A stretch of DNA of 64,000 bases from PMP191F sp047602185 (GTDB lineage: Bacteria > Bacteroidota > Bacteroidia > Chitinophagales > Chitinophagaceae): assembly GCA_047602185.1 (NCBI GenBank), contig JASGHY010000001.1, forward strand, positions 186,001-250,000, read 5' to 3'. The translations under genes were made by a program, and so were the position numbers. A model generated the notes under the pieces. The model had not been told where the DNA came from, searched no databases, and saw only the letters and a list, made by a program, of their open reading frames with translations. Every line of letters starts with the position of its first letter. The first letter of the stretch is position 1. Below, piece by piece: positions 34,138 through 42,682 of the stretch.

Positions 34138-36342
34138 ATGAAAATTATCCGAAGGTTGACTAAAATTGTCCTTTTGCTTGTGATGGCGGGTTTCCCGGGC
34201 TTTGTAAGCGCCCAGGGCGATATCCATTGGGCAAAAGATGGCAGCAGTTATTTTGATGCAAGTGAAGGTGAACTGGCGCAGTTTGCATTGCCACAGAATA
34301 CACGTAATGTAGTGTTGTCGAAAGCACAACTAACGCCTGCAGGACAAAGTTCTCCATTAGCAGTAAGTGATTTTAAATTCTCTGACGACGATAAAAAAGT
34401 ATTGCTGTTCACCAATACCAAAAAGGTATGGCGTCTGCGTACACGTGGTGACTACTGGGTGTACGACAGAAACAAGAACACACTTGTGCAGGTAGGAAAG
34501 AGCAGACCAGCTTCTTCATTGATGTTTGCCAAGTTCTCGCCCGATGGTAATAAGGTAGCTTATGTAAGTGAGTATAATGTCTATGTGGAAGATCTTGCAA
34601 CCGGTACTATTAAGAAACTAACTGCTGATGGTAGCCGAAAACTGATCAATGGCACATTTGACTGGGTATATGAGGAAGAGTTCTTTTGTCGTGATGGTTT
34701 CCGCTGGAGCCCGGACAGTAAACAGATCGCTTTCTGGCAGATCGATGCCAAGAATACAAAGGATTACCTGATGATCAATAATACTGATTCCATCTATCCT
34801 TTTGCTATCCCTGTTGAATATCCTGTAGCAGGTGAGGCTCCTTCTCCTTTTAAGATCGGTGTAATTGATATTGCAGCAGGTAAAATACAGTGGATGAAAA
34901 TCCCGACTGATCCTGTACTGCAGAGCTATATCCCGCGAATGGAATGGGCTGCCAACAGTAATGAGCTGATTGTACAGCACATGAACCGTAAGCAGAACCA
35001 GAGTGACCTGTTGCTGTGCAATGCTAAAACAGGCGCTATTCAAACTATTTATAACGAAAAAGATGCTGCGTGGATTGATGTGCAGCAGTTGTGGGATGAT
35101 GATTATATCTGGGGTGGCTGGGACTGGCTGGATGGTGGTAAGGAATTTATCTGGCCTTCAGAAAAAGATGGCTGGCGCCACCTGTACCGTGTAAGTCGTG
35201 ATGGCAAAAAAGAAACGCTGATCACTAACGGTAATTATGATGTTATGGATATCAGCCGTATTGATGAAAAAGGCGGTTATGTTTATTTCATGGCTTCACC
35301 TACTAATGCTACCCAGAAATACCTGTATCGTACAAAACTGGATGGTTCCGGACAGGCTGAGTTATTGTCTCCGGCTACCCAGCAGGGAACACATGAGTAC
35401 AATGTGTCACCTAATGGTTTGTATGCACAGCATATTTTTTCAAATTACTATACTCCATACTCCGGCGAGCTGATCTCCCTGAAAGATCATAAAAGTGTAA
35501 CCGGCGAAAGTGCAGTTGAGAACGCAATCGCTAAAGCGAATAAGGCTAACTCAAAACTGGAGTTCTTTAAAGTAACTACCAGCGAGGGCGTAGAAATGGA
35601 TGGCTGGATGGTAAAGCCTGATAATTTTGATCCTGCTAAAAAGTATCCCATTGTGTTTTACGTGTACACTGAACCATGGGGACAGAACGTAAAAGACCAG
35701 TATGGTGTAGGACGTAATTTCATGTACCAGGGCAATATGGCGAAAGACGGCTATATCTACGTTTCTATTGACAATCGCGGTACACCTGTTCCTAAGGGCA
35801 GAAACTGGCGTAAAATCGTTTATCGCAAGATCGGGCAGGTAAATATCCGCGACCAGGCATTGGCCGCTAAAGAGGTATTTAAGAACTATTCCTTTGTGGA
35901 CACCTCCCGCGTAGCTGTATGGGGATGGAGCGGGGGAGGTTCAGCCACCCTGAACCTGATGTTCCAGTACCCTGAGATCTACAAAACCGGTATTTCTGTT
36001 GCAGCAGTAGGCAATCAGCTTACTTATGACAACATTTACCAGGAGCGTTATATGGGACTGCCGCAGGAAAACCGCGAGGACTTTGTAAAAGGCTCTCCCA
36101 TTACTTACGCTAAGAATCTGCAGGGCAACCTGTTGTATATCCACGGCACCGGTGACGATAACGTACACTATTCTAATGCCGAAATGCTTATTAATGAATT
36201 GGTTAAGTATAACCGCCAGTTCCAGTTAATGTCTTACCCCAACAGAACGCATAGCATTAATGAAGGGCAGGGCACTACACTGCACCTGCAGACATTGTAC
36301 ACCAAATACCTGAGAGAGCATTGCGCTCCCGGAGGTAAATAA
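34138..36342 (+). CDS. S9B peptidase, dipeptidyl-peptidase IV-like
   Basis: 734 aa exported serine peptidase releasing X-Pro (or X-Ala) dipeptides. Signal peptide (about 1-25, ends VSAQG), an eight-bladed propeller-type N-terminal domain (about 60-490) with the YEEEF motif (around residue 180) that in DPP-IV holds the substrate N-terminus, and a C-terminal alpha/beta-hydrolase domain. Triad: Ser598 in VWGWSGGGSA, Asp673/674 in HGTGDDNVH, His705 in NRTHSIN. The nucleophile elbow is GWSGGG where DPP-IV has GWSYGG. Likely periplasmic peptide scavenging. Followed by its own terminator. Confidence 0.93.
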   Translation: MKIIRRLTKIVLLLVMAGFPGFVSAQGDIHWAKDGSSYFDASEGELAQFALPQNTRNVVLSKAQLTPAGQSSPLAVSDFKFSDDDKKVLLFTNTKKVWRLRTRGDYWVYDRNKNTLVQVGKSRPASSLMFAKFSPDGNKVAYVSEYNVYVEDLATGTIKKLTADGSRKLINGTFDWVYEEEFFCRDGFRWSPDSKQIAFWQIDAKNTKDYLMINNTDSIYPFAIPVEYPVAGEAPSPFKIGVIDIAAGKIQWMKIPTDPVLQSYIPRMEWAANSNELIVQHMNRKQNQSDLLLCNAKTGAIQTIYNEKDAAWIDVQQLWDDDYIWGGWDWLDGGKEFIWPSEKDGWRHLYRVSRDGKKETLITNGNYDVMDISRIDEKGGYVYFMASPTNATQKYLYRTKLDGSGQAELLSPATQQGTHEYNVSPNGLYAQHIFSNYYTPYSGELISLKDHKSVTGESAVENAIAKANKANSKLEFFKVTTSEGVEMDGWMVKPDNFDPAKKYPIVFYVYTEPWGQNVKDQYGVGRNFMYQGNMAKDGYIYVSIDNRGTPVPKGRNWRKIVYRKIGQVNIRDQALAAKEVFKNYSFVDTSRVAVWGWSGGGSATLNLMFQYPEIYKTGISVAAVGNQLTYDNIYQERYMGLPQENREDFVKGSPITYAKNLQGNLLYIHGTGDDNVHYSNAEMLINELVKYNRQFQLMSYPNRTHSINEGQGTTLHLQTLYTKYLREHCAPGGK

Positions 36343-36360
36343 TAAATGACTTTTCCGTAC

Positions 36361-36397
36361 AAAAGGGATGTTCTGTAAAGAGCATCCCTTTTGTTTT
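36361..36397 (+). terminator. Intrinsic terminator of the S9 peptidase gene
   Basis: Perfect 10-bp stem AAAAGGGATG / CATCCCTTTT (36361-36370, 36383-36392) followed by GTTTT. Confidence 0.88.
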
Positions 36398-36399
36398 AG

Positions 36400-36660
36400 A
36401 GCCTATTGGAGAAATGAAAAATGAGGAATAAGGAATTTGGAATGAAGAAATATAGAATGCTGAATGTAGAATATCGAAGGGAATACAGCCGCGAGCTTTG
36501 AGCTATGAGCGGCGAGCAAATACAGTAGCGACCACTCACGACTGACGATTGACGACTCAAGGTGCCGATTGCCGTCTGCCGATTCACGATCCTTTTCACG
36601 TTTGACTTTTCACCTTTCACGTTCCCATTCACGTCTCACGATTCTGCGTTAACCACTGTC
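36400..36660. repeat. Heptad-repeat island
   Basis: AATGAGGAATAAGGAATTTGG (about 36420-36440), GAATGCTGAATGTAGAATAT (7-bp steps, about 36455-36474), GAGCNNN words (36493-36518), CACTCACGACTGACGATTGA (36533-36552), TTGCCGTCTGCCGATTCACG, TTTCACG/TTTGACT/TTTCACC/TTTCACG and CACGTCTCACGATT. Same module order as at 58384 and 60618. Confidence 0.75.
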
Positions 36661-36784
36661 TCACAGCGGCTTTGTTATGGTCTTGTTCTTGTCTCGTTCT
36701 TGTTTCCTTCTTATTTACAGCGTATAAATTAGGGGTTTTGCCTTGGCGGGGGGAGAATGAAATACGGCTTAGATAAGAAGGAAG

Positions 36785-36945
36785 GAGGAATAAATACAAG
36801 TTGGCAGTTGGCAATTTACTGCTAAACAGGAGGTTATGCTGATGCCTCCAGGAAAAGAACGCAATATCCGGCTTCAGCCGGTTGACAACCGCTGTTGGAT
36901 AATCAGGTATTCGCTCCTTTGCCTCGTCCTTCAGGGCGAGGGATA
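36785..36945. repeat. Cluster of REP-like palindromes after a GTTGGCA module
   Basis: After GTTGGCAGTTGGCAATTTAC (36798-36817) come four short palindromes: GGAGG / CCTCC (36829-36833, 36845-36849), CCGGCTTCAGCCGG (36868-36881), GGTTGACAACC (36880-36890) and CCTCG / CGAGG enclosing TCCTTCAGGG (36922-36941). AAACAGGAGG at the left end also occurs in the 33213-33392 element. No ORF. Confidence 0.5.
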
Positions 36946-37440
36946 GTGCTTTAAGTCCAATCTCAGAATCCCTAAATTTTCAAATCAGCACAATCATCAG
37001 GCAATCATAACCAATTCCCGATTCCATATTTCTAATTCCCTCCAACTATTTCATTTACAGCCCAATAATGTACTATCCCTGGGTTTATACTGCTTCATGC
37101 TTCATTTGTTATTCATTCGTACCAAACCCTTATTTTATGCGCTCTTAGGGCGAACAAATACCGAAGAAAATACGGACCAATACCGAAGCAATAGCGAAGG
37201 AATACCGAATCAAACCCCTGCCAGGATAGTACCTGTCTGGTACCAGGGGTAGGAAAGGCAGAAGAAATACAGAAAACCCGGAAGCAAGTTAGCAGTTGGC
37301 AACTTGCAGTTATCTGTATTCCCATTCACTATTCACCATTGACCATTCACTTGCTTCAGCCACTCACGACTGACGATTCACGACTCACGGTTTTCTTTCA
37401 CGACTGCCGATTGCCGTCTGCCGATTGCCGTTTCGCGAAT
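36946..37440. repeat. Remainder of the 1.4-kb fusA-rpsJ gap, repeat-rich
   Basis: 36946-37110 is A/T-rich with weak repeat words (ATTCCCGATTCCATATTTC). 37150-37215 has AATACCGAAG-type units at 11-12 bp spacing. 37283-37310 is the GTTGGCA module, 37321-37355 the CTATTCA/CCATTGA module, and 37370-37440 the CTCACGA and TTGCCGA/CTGCCGA units. 37441-37689 shows nothing beyond A/T-rich upstream DNA. Confidence 0.6.
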
Positions 37441-37689
37441 CAGGAAATGCAGGGGGCTTGAGGGGGAATTTGCATTATCCACATAGAATTGCTCAAATCT
37501 GTATAACTTTGCAAACCGGGAGATAAGAGATGAAGGAGAGAAAGAGGGATTAGTGTAATTTATTGATTATTAATGTTTTGAATGAGTGCGATAGGAAGGT
37601 AAACAACTGGCAGGTGCGGAATGAATGGGTTAAAAGCCTGATTTATTATTGTTTTTTAATGTTTGGATTAAAATTTCTGCGAAAATCTT

Positions 37690-37719
37690 TTGCTGATCAC
37701 TAAACAACTCATACCTTTG
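37690..37719 (+). promoter_or_regulatory. Promoter of the S10-spc ribosomal operon
   Basis: TTG at 37690-37692 and TACCTTTG at 37712-37719, spacing 19, 31 bp before rpsJ. Confidence 0.8.
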
Positions 37720-37749
37720 CATCCCCGTTCGAAAAATGGGATTTGAACT

Positions 37750-38055
37750 ATGTCTCAACGAATCAGAATAAAATTACAGTCTTACGATCACAACCTGGTA
37801 GACAAATCTGCCGAGAAAATCGTAAAAACAGTACGCAGCACCGGAGCAGTAGTAACAGGTCCTATTCCTTTACCCACAAGGAAAAAGATCTTCACCGTTT
37901 TGCGTTCACCACACGTTAATAAGAAAAGTCGTGAACAATTCCAGTTGTGCACGCACAAACGTTTGTTGGATATTTATACTTCTTCTAGCCGCACAGTAGA
38001 TGCCCTGAGTAAGCTGGATCTGCCAAGTGGTGTAGAAGTTGAGATCAAAGCATGA
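37750..38055 (+). CDS. rpsJ: 30S ribosomal protein S10
   Basis: 101 aa; also NusE of antitermination complexes. MSQRIRIKLQSYDHNLVDKS and GPIPLPTRKKIFTVLRSPHVNKKSREQF are the conserved loop region. First gene of the S10-spc run and separated from rplC by an unusually long, structured 367-bp spacer. Confidence 0.99.
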   Translation: MSQRIRIKLQSYDHNLVDKSAEKIVKTVRSTGAVVTGPIPLPTRKKIFTVLRSPHVNKKSREQFQLCTHKRLLDIYTSSSRTVDALSKLDLPSGVEVEIKA

Positions 38056-38422
38056 TAAGTAACGATGAACCTTGCCAGGGTTCTTAACTCCGGCAAGGTT
38101 TGTTGCTTTATATAAGTTCTTTCAAAACCTATCTGCAAACTCTGTCTCTGAAAAGAGTGTACAATCAGATAAAGCAGCGCTGGGTGGCTAAATAGCAAAA
38201 ATGCCGGCTTCGTAAAAGCAGCCGGGTTTTAAATAAACTTTTTAAATATGAACTAGCCCTTCGAGGTTAGTTTACTGCCGGTACTTCCCTCACTGATCGG
38301 CTGCTAAAGGCAGCAACGAAAGTGAAACAAAGGAAAAGGTCGTCAGCAAACGGGGATTGAAGTCCTGATGGTCATCATCATTACTGTCTCTTCAACCTTT
38401 CGAAGGCAAAAATTGTACAACG
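38056..38422 (+). other. Structured rpsJ-rplC spacer, candidate leader RNA
   Basis: Successive stems: AACCTTGCC / GGCAAGGTT (38068-38076, 38092-38100); CCGGCT / AGCCGG followed by TTTT (38204-38209, 38220-38225, terminator-like); AACTAGCC / GGTTAGTT with a CTTCGA loop (about 38250-38271); GCTGC / GCAGC (about 38300-38314). No ORF. Two terminator-like hairpins followed by more structure suggest attenuation or an internal, regulated promoter for rplC onward. It matches no RNA family I can name. Confidence 0.5.
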
Positions 38423-39040
38423 ATGAAAGGAATCATTGGTAAAAAAATCGGGATGACCAGCATCTTTAGCCCTGATGGTAAGCAAACATCATGCACCATC
38501 ATTGAGGCAGGTCCCTGTATTGTTACCCAGGTAAAGACATTAGAGTCTGACGGGTATAATGCAACTCAGTTAGCGTACGGCGACAAGAAAGAAAAGCACA
38601 CTGTTGCTGCCGAAAAAAATCACTTCGCAAAGGCAAATACCAGCGCCAAGAAATTTGTAAAAGAATTCCGCGATTTCTCTCTCTCTAAAGAATTAGGTGA
38701 AGCTATTACTGTAGACATTTTCGCAGAAGGCGATAAAGTTGAAGTAGTAGGTACTACTAAAGGTAAAGGTTTCCAGGGTGTAGTTAAACGTCATGGTTTT
38801 AGTGGTGTTGGTGAGCAATCTCACGGCCAGCACGATCGTCAAAGAGCTCCCGGTTCTATCGGTAACTCTTCTGACGCTTCACGCGTTTTCAAAGGTATGC
38901 GCATGGCAGGCCGCATGGGTAACGACCGTGTGAAAGTGAAAGGTTTGAAAGTGCTGAAAGTGTTCCCTGACAAAAATTATATCCTGGTTAGTGGATCAGT
39001 TCCCGGCCATAACGGAGCAATCGTATTAATTCAGAAATAA
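38423..39040 (+). CDS. rplC: 50S ribosomal protein L3
   Basis: 205 aa. Begins MKGIIGKKIGMTSIF as expected. The central extension KGKGFQGVVKRHGFSGVGEQ with SHGQHDRQRAPGSIG reaches the peptidyl-transferase centre. The glutamine methylated by PrmB in proteobacteria lies in this extension; methylation here is not inferable. Follows the structured spacer and precedes rplD by 48 bp. Confidence 0.99.
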   Translation: MKGIIGKKIGMTSIFSPDGKQTSCTIIEAGPCIVTQVKTLESDGYNATQLAYGDKKEKHTVAAEKNHFAKANTSAKKFVKEFRDFSLSKELGEAITVDIFAEGDKVEVVGTTKGKGFQGVVKRHGFSGVGEQSHGQHDRQRAPGSIGNSSDASRVFKGMRMAGRMGNDRVKVKGLKVLKVFPDKNYILVSGSVPGHNGAIVLIQK

Positions 39041-39088
39041 GGACGAGTAAGGTTTTACAATCTTACAAGAACTGAAAAACAACTTACA

Positions 39089-39727
39089 ATGCAAGTAGAC
39101 GTATTAAATATAAAAGGTGCCAAAACCGGTCGCTCTGTAGAGTTGCCTGATGATATTTTTGGAGTTGAACCGAATAACCATGTGATTTACCTGGCAGTAA
39201 AGCAGTTCTTAGCTGCACAGCGCCAAGGTACTCACAAAGTAAAAACAAGGTTGGAAGTTAAAGGTTCCAGCAAAAAACTGCACCGTCAAAAGGGTACAGG
39301 TGGTAGCCGTAAAGGTAACCTGCGTAACCCCCTGTTTAAAGGTGGTGGTACTATTTTCGGCCCTAAACCCCGCGATTACGATTTCAAACTGAACCGTAAA
39401 GTAAAGGACCTGGCGAAAATCAGTGCGCTGTCTCACAAAGCAAAAGCTAACGCTATTGTTGTTGTTGAAGACATCAACCTGGAAACTCCTAAAACCAAAC
39501 AGGTTGTTGAGATCCTGAATGGTTTGAAAGTAAATGGTAAAAAGTCCCTGGTGATTTTCCCTGAGTACAGCGATAACCTGTACCTGAGCCTGCGTAACCT
39601 GCCTAAGGTGAATGGCACACCAGTTACTGATATCAATACTTATGATATCGTGAATGCTGATGTTCTGGTATTAACTGAAACAGTTGCCAAAATTTTCAGT
39701 GATGACGAAGCGGCTGTAGAAGCCTAA
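39089..39727 (+). CDS. rplD: 50S ribosomal protein L4
   Basis: 212 aa, with the tunnel-lining loop KLHRQKGTGGSRKGNLRNPLFKGGG (about 64-88), the site of macrolide-resistance changes elsewhere, here unremarkable. In enterobacteria L4 also represses the S10 operon by binding the leader RNA; whether the rpsJ-rplC spacer serves that purpose here is open. Confidence 0.99.
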   Translation: MQVDVLNIKGAKTGRSVELPDDIFGVEPNNHVIYLAVKQFLAAQRQGTHKVKTRLEVKGSSKKLHRQKGTGGSRKGNLRNPLFKGGGTIFGPKPRDYDFKLNRKVKDLAKISALSHKAKANAIVVVEDINLETPKTKQVVEILNGLKVNGKKSLVIFPEYSDNLYLSLRNLPKVNGTPVTDINTYDIVNADVLVLTETVAKIFSDDEAAVEA

Positions 39728-39811
39728 GCAGATTTGAAAATGTGCGGATGTACAAATGTGATGATGCAAATTTCAAATTAATTAAATTTCAAATTTTCAA
39801 ATTGAGTTAGT
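39728..39811. repeat. TTTGAAAAT-type spacer rplD-rplW
   Basis: AGATTTGAAAATGTGCGGATG (39731-39751) followed by AAATTTCAAATT and AAATTTTCAAATTG (about 39766-39805); the halves can pair into an A-U-rich stem. First of several such spacers in the operon. Confidence 0.6.
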
Positions 39812-40111
39812 ATGAAACTCTCAGAAGTACTGATAAAACCAATTGTTACCGAGAAAAGCAATAAGCTTTCTGATGCTAGCAGAACTTATGCTTTCCGTGT
39901 AAGCCGTAAAGCCAACAAGCTGGAAATTAAAAAAGCTGTAGAAGGCTTCTATGGTGTAACAGTAACCGAAGTGAACACTATCGTTGTTCCTGGTAAAACA
40001 AAAAGCCGTTTCACAAAAGCTGGCTTCATTTCAGGTGTAAAACCTGCTTATAAAAAAGCTTATGTGCAGGTAGCTGAAGGTGAATCTATCGACCTGTACG
40101 GTAACATCTAA
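39812..40111 (+). CDS. rplW: 50S ribosomal protein L23
   Basis: 99 aa. MKLSEVLIKPIVTEKSNKL is the canonical N-terminus; sits at the tunnel exit and docks trigger factor and SRP. The acidic patch residue used by trigger factor in E. coli lies near the VEGFYGV helix. Ends with DLYGNI, slightly longer than minimal L23. Confidence 0.98.
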   Translation: MKLSEVLIKPIVTEKSNKLSDASRTYAFRVSRKANKLEIKKAVEGFYGVTVTEVNTIVVPGKTKSRFTKAGFISGVKPAYKKAYVQVAEGESIDLYGNI

Positions 40112-40190
40112 GCCTGACGGCTAACCGAATGGCGCGTCAAACGCCGCAAAGTATTGACAATTATTAGTAAACTGAATAAGAAGATAAAAA

Positions 40191-41030
40191 ATGGCACTTA
40201 AAAAATACAAACCGATTACAGCAGGTACACGTTGGAGAATCGGTAATGCATACGCGGAGATCACTACTAATGAGCCGGAAAAAAGCCTGATTGAAAGAAA
40301 AAATTCAACTGGTGGCCGTAACGTACAGGGTAGAAGATCTATGCGTTATATGGGCGGTGGACATAAAAAACACTACCGTATCATTGATTTCAAAAGAAAC
40401 AAAAAAGGAATTGCAGCAACTGTTGCTTCTATTGAATACGATCCTAACCGTACTGCTTTCATCGCTCTGCTGAACTATGTAGATGGTGAAAAAAGATATA
40501 TCCTGGCTCCCCAGGGTTTACAGGTAGGTGCTACTGTACAGGCAGGTGATGCTGTTGCTCCTGAGGTTGGTAATGCTCTTCAGATGAAGAACATGCCTTT
40601 GGGTACCAACATTCACAATATTGAAATGCAGCCTGGTCAGGGTGGCAAACTGGTACGCAGTGCCGGTACTTCTGCTCAGTTGACCAACAAAGAAGAAAAA
40701 TACGCTGTATTGAAAATGCCTTCAGGCGAATTAAGAAAGGTGCTGATCAACTGCTATGCTACAGTAGGTGTAGTAAGCAATGGTGATCATAGCCTGGAAA
40801 TGATGGGTAAAGCTGGTCGTAACCGTTGGAGAGGTATCCGCCCCCGCAACCGTGGTGTAGCGATGAACCCTGTAGATCACCCAATGGGTGGTGGTGAAGG
40901 TAGAGCTTCAGGTGGTCACCCACGCTCCAGAACCGGTAAATACGCTAAAGGTCTGAAAACCCGCAAGTCTGGTAAAGGCAGCGATAAACTGATTATTCAG
41001 CGTAAGAACGGTAAAAAACTAGCTAAGTAA
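40191..41030 (+). CDS. rplB: 50S ribosomal protein L2
   Basis: 279 aa. Central KYAVLKMPSGELRKV and C-terminal GRNRWRGIRPRNRGVAMNPV are standard. The universally studied HPHGGGEG segment reads HPMGGGEGRASGGHPRSR here: the second His, important for peptidyl transfer assays in E. coli, is Met. This looks like a lineage feature rather than damage, since the rest of the block is intact. Confidence 0.99.
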   Translation: MALKKYKPITAGTRWRIGNAYAEITTNEPEKSLIERKNSTGGRNVQGRRSMRYMGGGHKKHYRIIDFKRNKKGIAATVASIEYDPNRTAFIALLNYVDGEKRYILAPQGLQVGATVQAGDAVAPEVGNALQMKNMPLGTNIHNIEMQPGQGGKLVRSAGTSAQLTNKEEKYAVLKMPSGELRKVLINCYATVGVVSNGDHSLEMMGKAGRNRWRGIRPRNRGVAMNPVDHPMGGGEGRASGGHPRSRTGKYAKGLKTRKSGKGSDKLIIQRKNGKKLAK

Positions 41031-41063
41031 TCAAATTCCAAATTTTCAAATTAACTCGTCAAT

Positions 41064-41336
41064 ATGGCTCGTTCAATTAAAAAAGGTCCTTATGTAGCCG
41101 CTAAACTTGAGAAAAAAGTTCTGGCTATCAACGAAGGAAAATCTAAAAAGGGTGTGGTAAAAACCTGGAGCCGTCGTTCTACCATCACTCCTGATTTCGT
41201 AGGCCACACTTTTGCGGTGCACAATGGTAACAAGTTCATACCTGTATATGTAACCGAATTTATGGTAGGTCATAAACTGGGTGAGTTTGCACCAACACGC
41301 AACTTTAAAGGACACTCAAGTAAAAAAGTAGCTTAA
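41064..41336 (+). CDS. rpsS: 30S ribosomal protein S19
   Basis: 90 aa, MARSIKKGPYVAAKLEKKV start, WSRRSTITPDFVGHTFAVHNG and HKLGEFAPTRNFKGHSSKK typical. Located in the 30S head, bridging to 23S. 33 bp after rplB with a TTTTCAAATT spacer. Confidence 0.99.
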   Translation: MARSIKKGPYVAAKLEKKVLAINEGKSKKGVVKTWSRRSTITPDFVGHTFAVHNGNKFIPVYVTEFMVGHKLGEFAPTRNFKGHSSKKVA

Positions 41337-41404
41337 CAAGGTTTAAGGTTTAAGGTACAAGGCGCAAGCTGAGACCAGAAATCAGAAACCAGAAACAATA
41401 AATA
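41337..41404. repeat. Heptad spacer rpsS-rplV
   Basis: AAGGTTT, AAGGTTT, AAGGTAC, AAGGCGC (7-bp steps, 41339-41366) then ACCAGAA, ATCAGAA, ACCAGAA (41375-41395). A clear heptad array inside a ribosomal operon. Confidence 0.75.
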
Positions 41405-41752
41405 ATGGAAGCAGTAGCTAAACTTAAAAATTATCCTACATCACCCCGCAGAATGCGTTTGCTGGCTGATGAGATCCGTGGTGTAGAAGTAGAAAAAGCA
41501 TTGGCGTTGCTGGAACATCATCCACAACACTCTGCTACACCTTTGTACAAACTGTTGAAGAGCGCTATCAGCAACTGGGAACAGAAGAATGAAGGTAGCA
41601 GTGCCGCTGATGCCGGTTTAGTGGTAAAAACGATTTTTGTTGACGGTGCACGCACGCTGAAAAGAATGCTGCCTGCTCCGCAGGGAAGAGCTTACCGCTT
41701 ACGCAAGCGCAGCAACCATGTGACAATCATTGTAGATGCTAAATCAAATTAA
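41405..41752 (+). CDS. rplV: 50S ribosomal protein L22
   Basis: 115 aa. The beta-hairpin VDGARTLKRMLPAPQGRAYRLRKRSNHVTI (about 79-108) reaches the exit tunnel, and its residues look unaltered. N-terminus YPTSPRRMRLLADEIRG is standard. 20 bp before rpsC. Confidence 0.98.
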   Translation: MEAVAKLKNYPTSPRRMRLLADEIRGVEVEKALALLEHHPQHSATPLYKLLKSAISNWEQKNEGSSAADAGLVVKTIFVDGARTLKRMLPAPQGRAYRLRKRSNHVTIIVDAKSN

Positions 41753-41772
41753 ACATTTTCAAATTTTAATAA

Positions 41773-42591
41773 ATGGGTCAGAAAACAAATCCTATTGGTG
41801 CCAGGTTAGGAATCATCCGCGGTTGGGAGTCTAACTGGTATGGTAACAAAAAAGATTTTTCTACCAAATTGATCGAGGATAACAAGATCAGGACTTACCT
41901 GAACGCCCGTATCAATAAAGGTGGTATTTCAAAAATCGTTATTGAGCGTACGCTGAATAAACTGATTGTTACTATCCATACTTCCAAACCTGGTATTATC
42001 ATAGGTAAAGGTGGTAACGAGGTAGACCGTATTAAAGAAGAGCTGAAGAAATTGACCGGTAAAGAAGACGTTCAGATCAACATCCTGGAGATCCGTCGTC
42101 CTGAGCTGGATGCTATGATCGTAGGTGATACAATTGCTCGTCAGATCGAGAACCGTATCAACTATAAAAGAGCTATCAAAATGGCTATCGCTTCTGCACT
42201 TCGTATGGGTGCTGAAGGTATCAAAATAAAGATCAGCGGTCGTTTGGGTGGTGCTGAAATTGCACGTACCGAAGAGATCAAACAAGGTCGTACTCCTTTG
42301 CATACCCTGCGTATGGATATCGATTACGCTAACGTGTTTGCGCTGACTGTATATGGTAAAATTGGTATCAAAGTATGGATCTGTAAAGGTGAAGTACTTG
42401 GTAAACGCGACCTGAACCCGAACCTGATTGGTGGTAAGAGCGATGTGAACGACAGAAGAGAAGGTGGTGGTGAAAGAAGAGAAGGTGGTGACCGTCGTGG
42501 TGGTGGAGATCATCGTCGTGGTGGTGGTGGTGGTGACCGTCGTGGTGGCGGAGATCGTCGTGGCGGTGGAGACCGTGGTCCAAGAAGATAG
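41773..42591 (+). CDS. rpsC: 30S ribosomal protein S3 with an Arg/Gly-rich tail
   Basis: 272 aa. MGQKTNPIGARLGIIRGW start, KH domain with KPGIIIGKGGNEVDRI (about 74-89), and the conserved C-domain through VWICKGEVLGKRDLNPNLIG. After about residue 225 a tail of some 45 residues is composed of DRRGGG/DHRRGGG/GERREGG repeats, an RGG-box-like, highly basic sequence. E. coli S3 has only 233 residues. Tails of this kind occur in some Bacteroidota, but this one is very repetitive at the DNA level too (GGTGGTGGAGATCATCGTCG-like units). Confidence 0.98.
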   Translation: MGQKTNPIGARLGIIRGWESNWYGNKKDFSTKLIEDNKIRTYLNARINKGGISKIVIERTLNKLIVTIHTSKPGIIIGKGGNEVDRIKEELKKLTGKEDVQINILEIRRPELDAMIVGDTIARQIENRINYKRAIKMAIASALRMGAEGIKIKISGRLGGAEIARTEEIKQGRTPLHTLRMDIDYANVFALTVYGKIGIKVWICKGEVLGKRDLNPNLIGGKSDVNDRREGGGERREGGDRRGGGDHRRGGGGGDRRGGGDRRGGGDRGPRR

Positions 42592-42682
42592 TTAATTAAT
42601 CAATGTGCGAATTTGTTGATGTGCTGATGAGATGCACATTTTCAAATTGACAAATTTTCAAATTTTCAAATTGTAATAAACA
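42592..42682. repeat. TTTTCAAATT spacer rpsC-rplP
   Basis: GTGCGAATTTG...GATGCACATTTTCAAATTGACAAATTT-type sequence with four CAAATTTT units at 8-bp steps (about 42643-42674). Confidence 0.6.
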
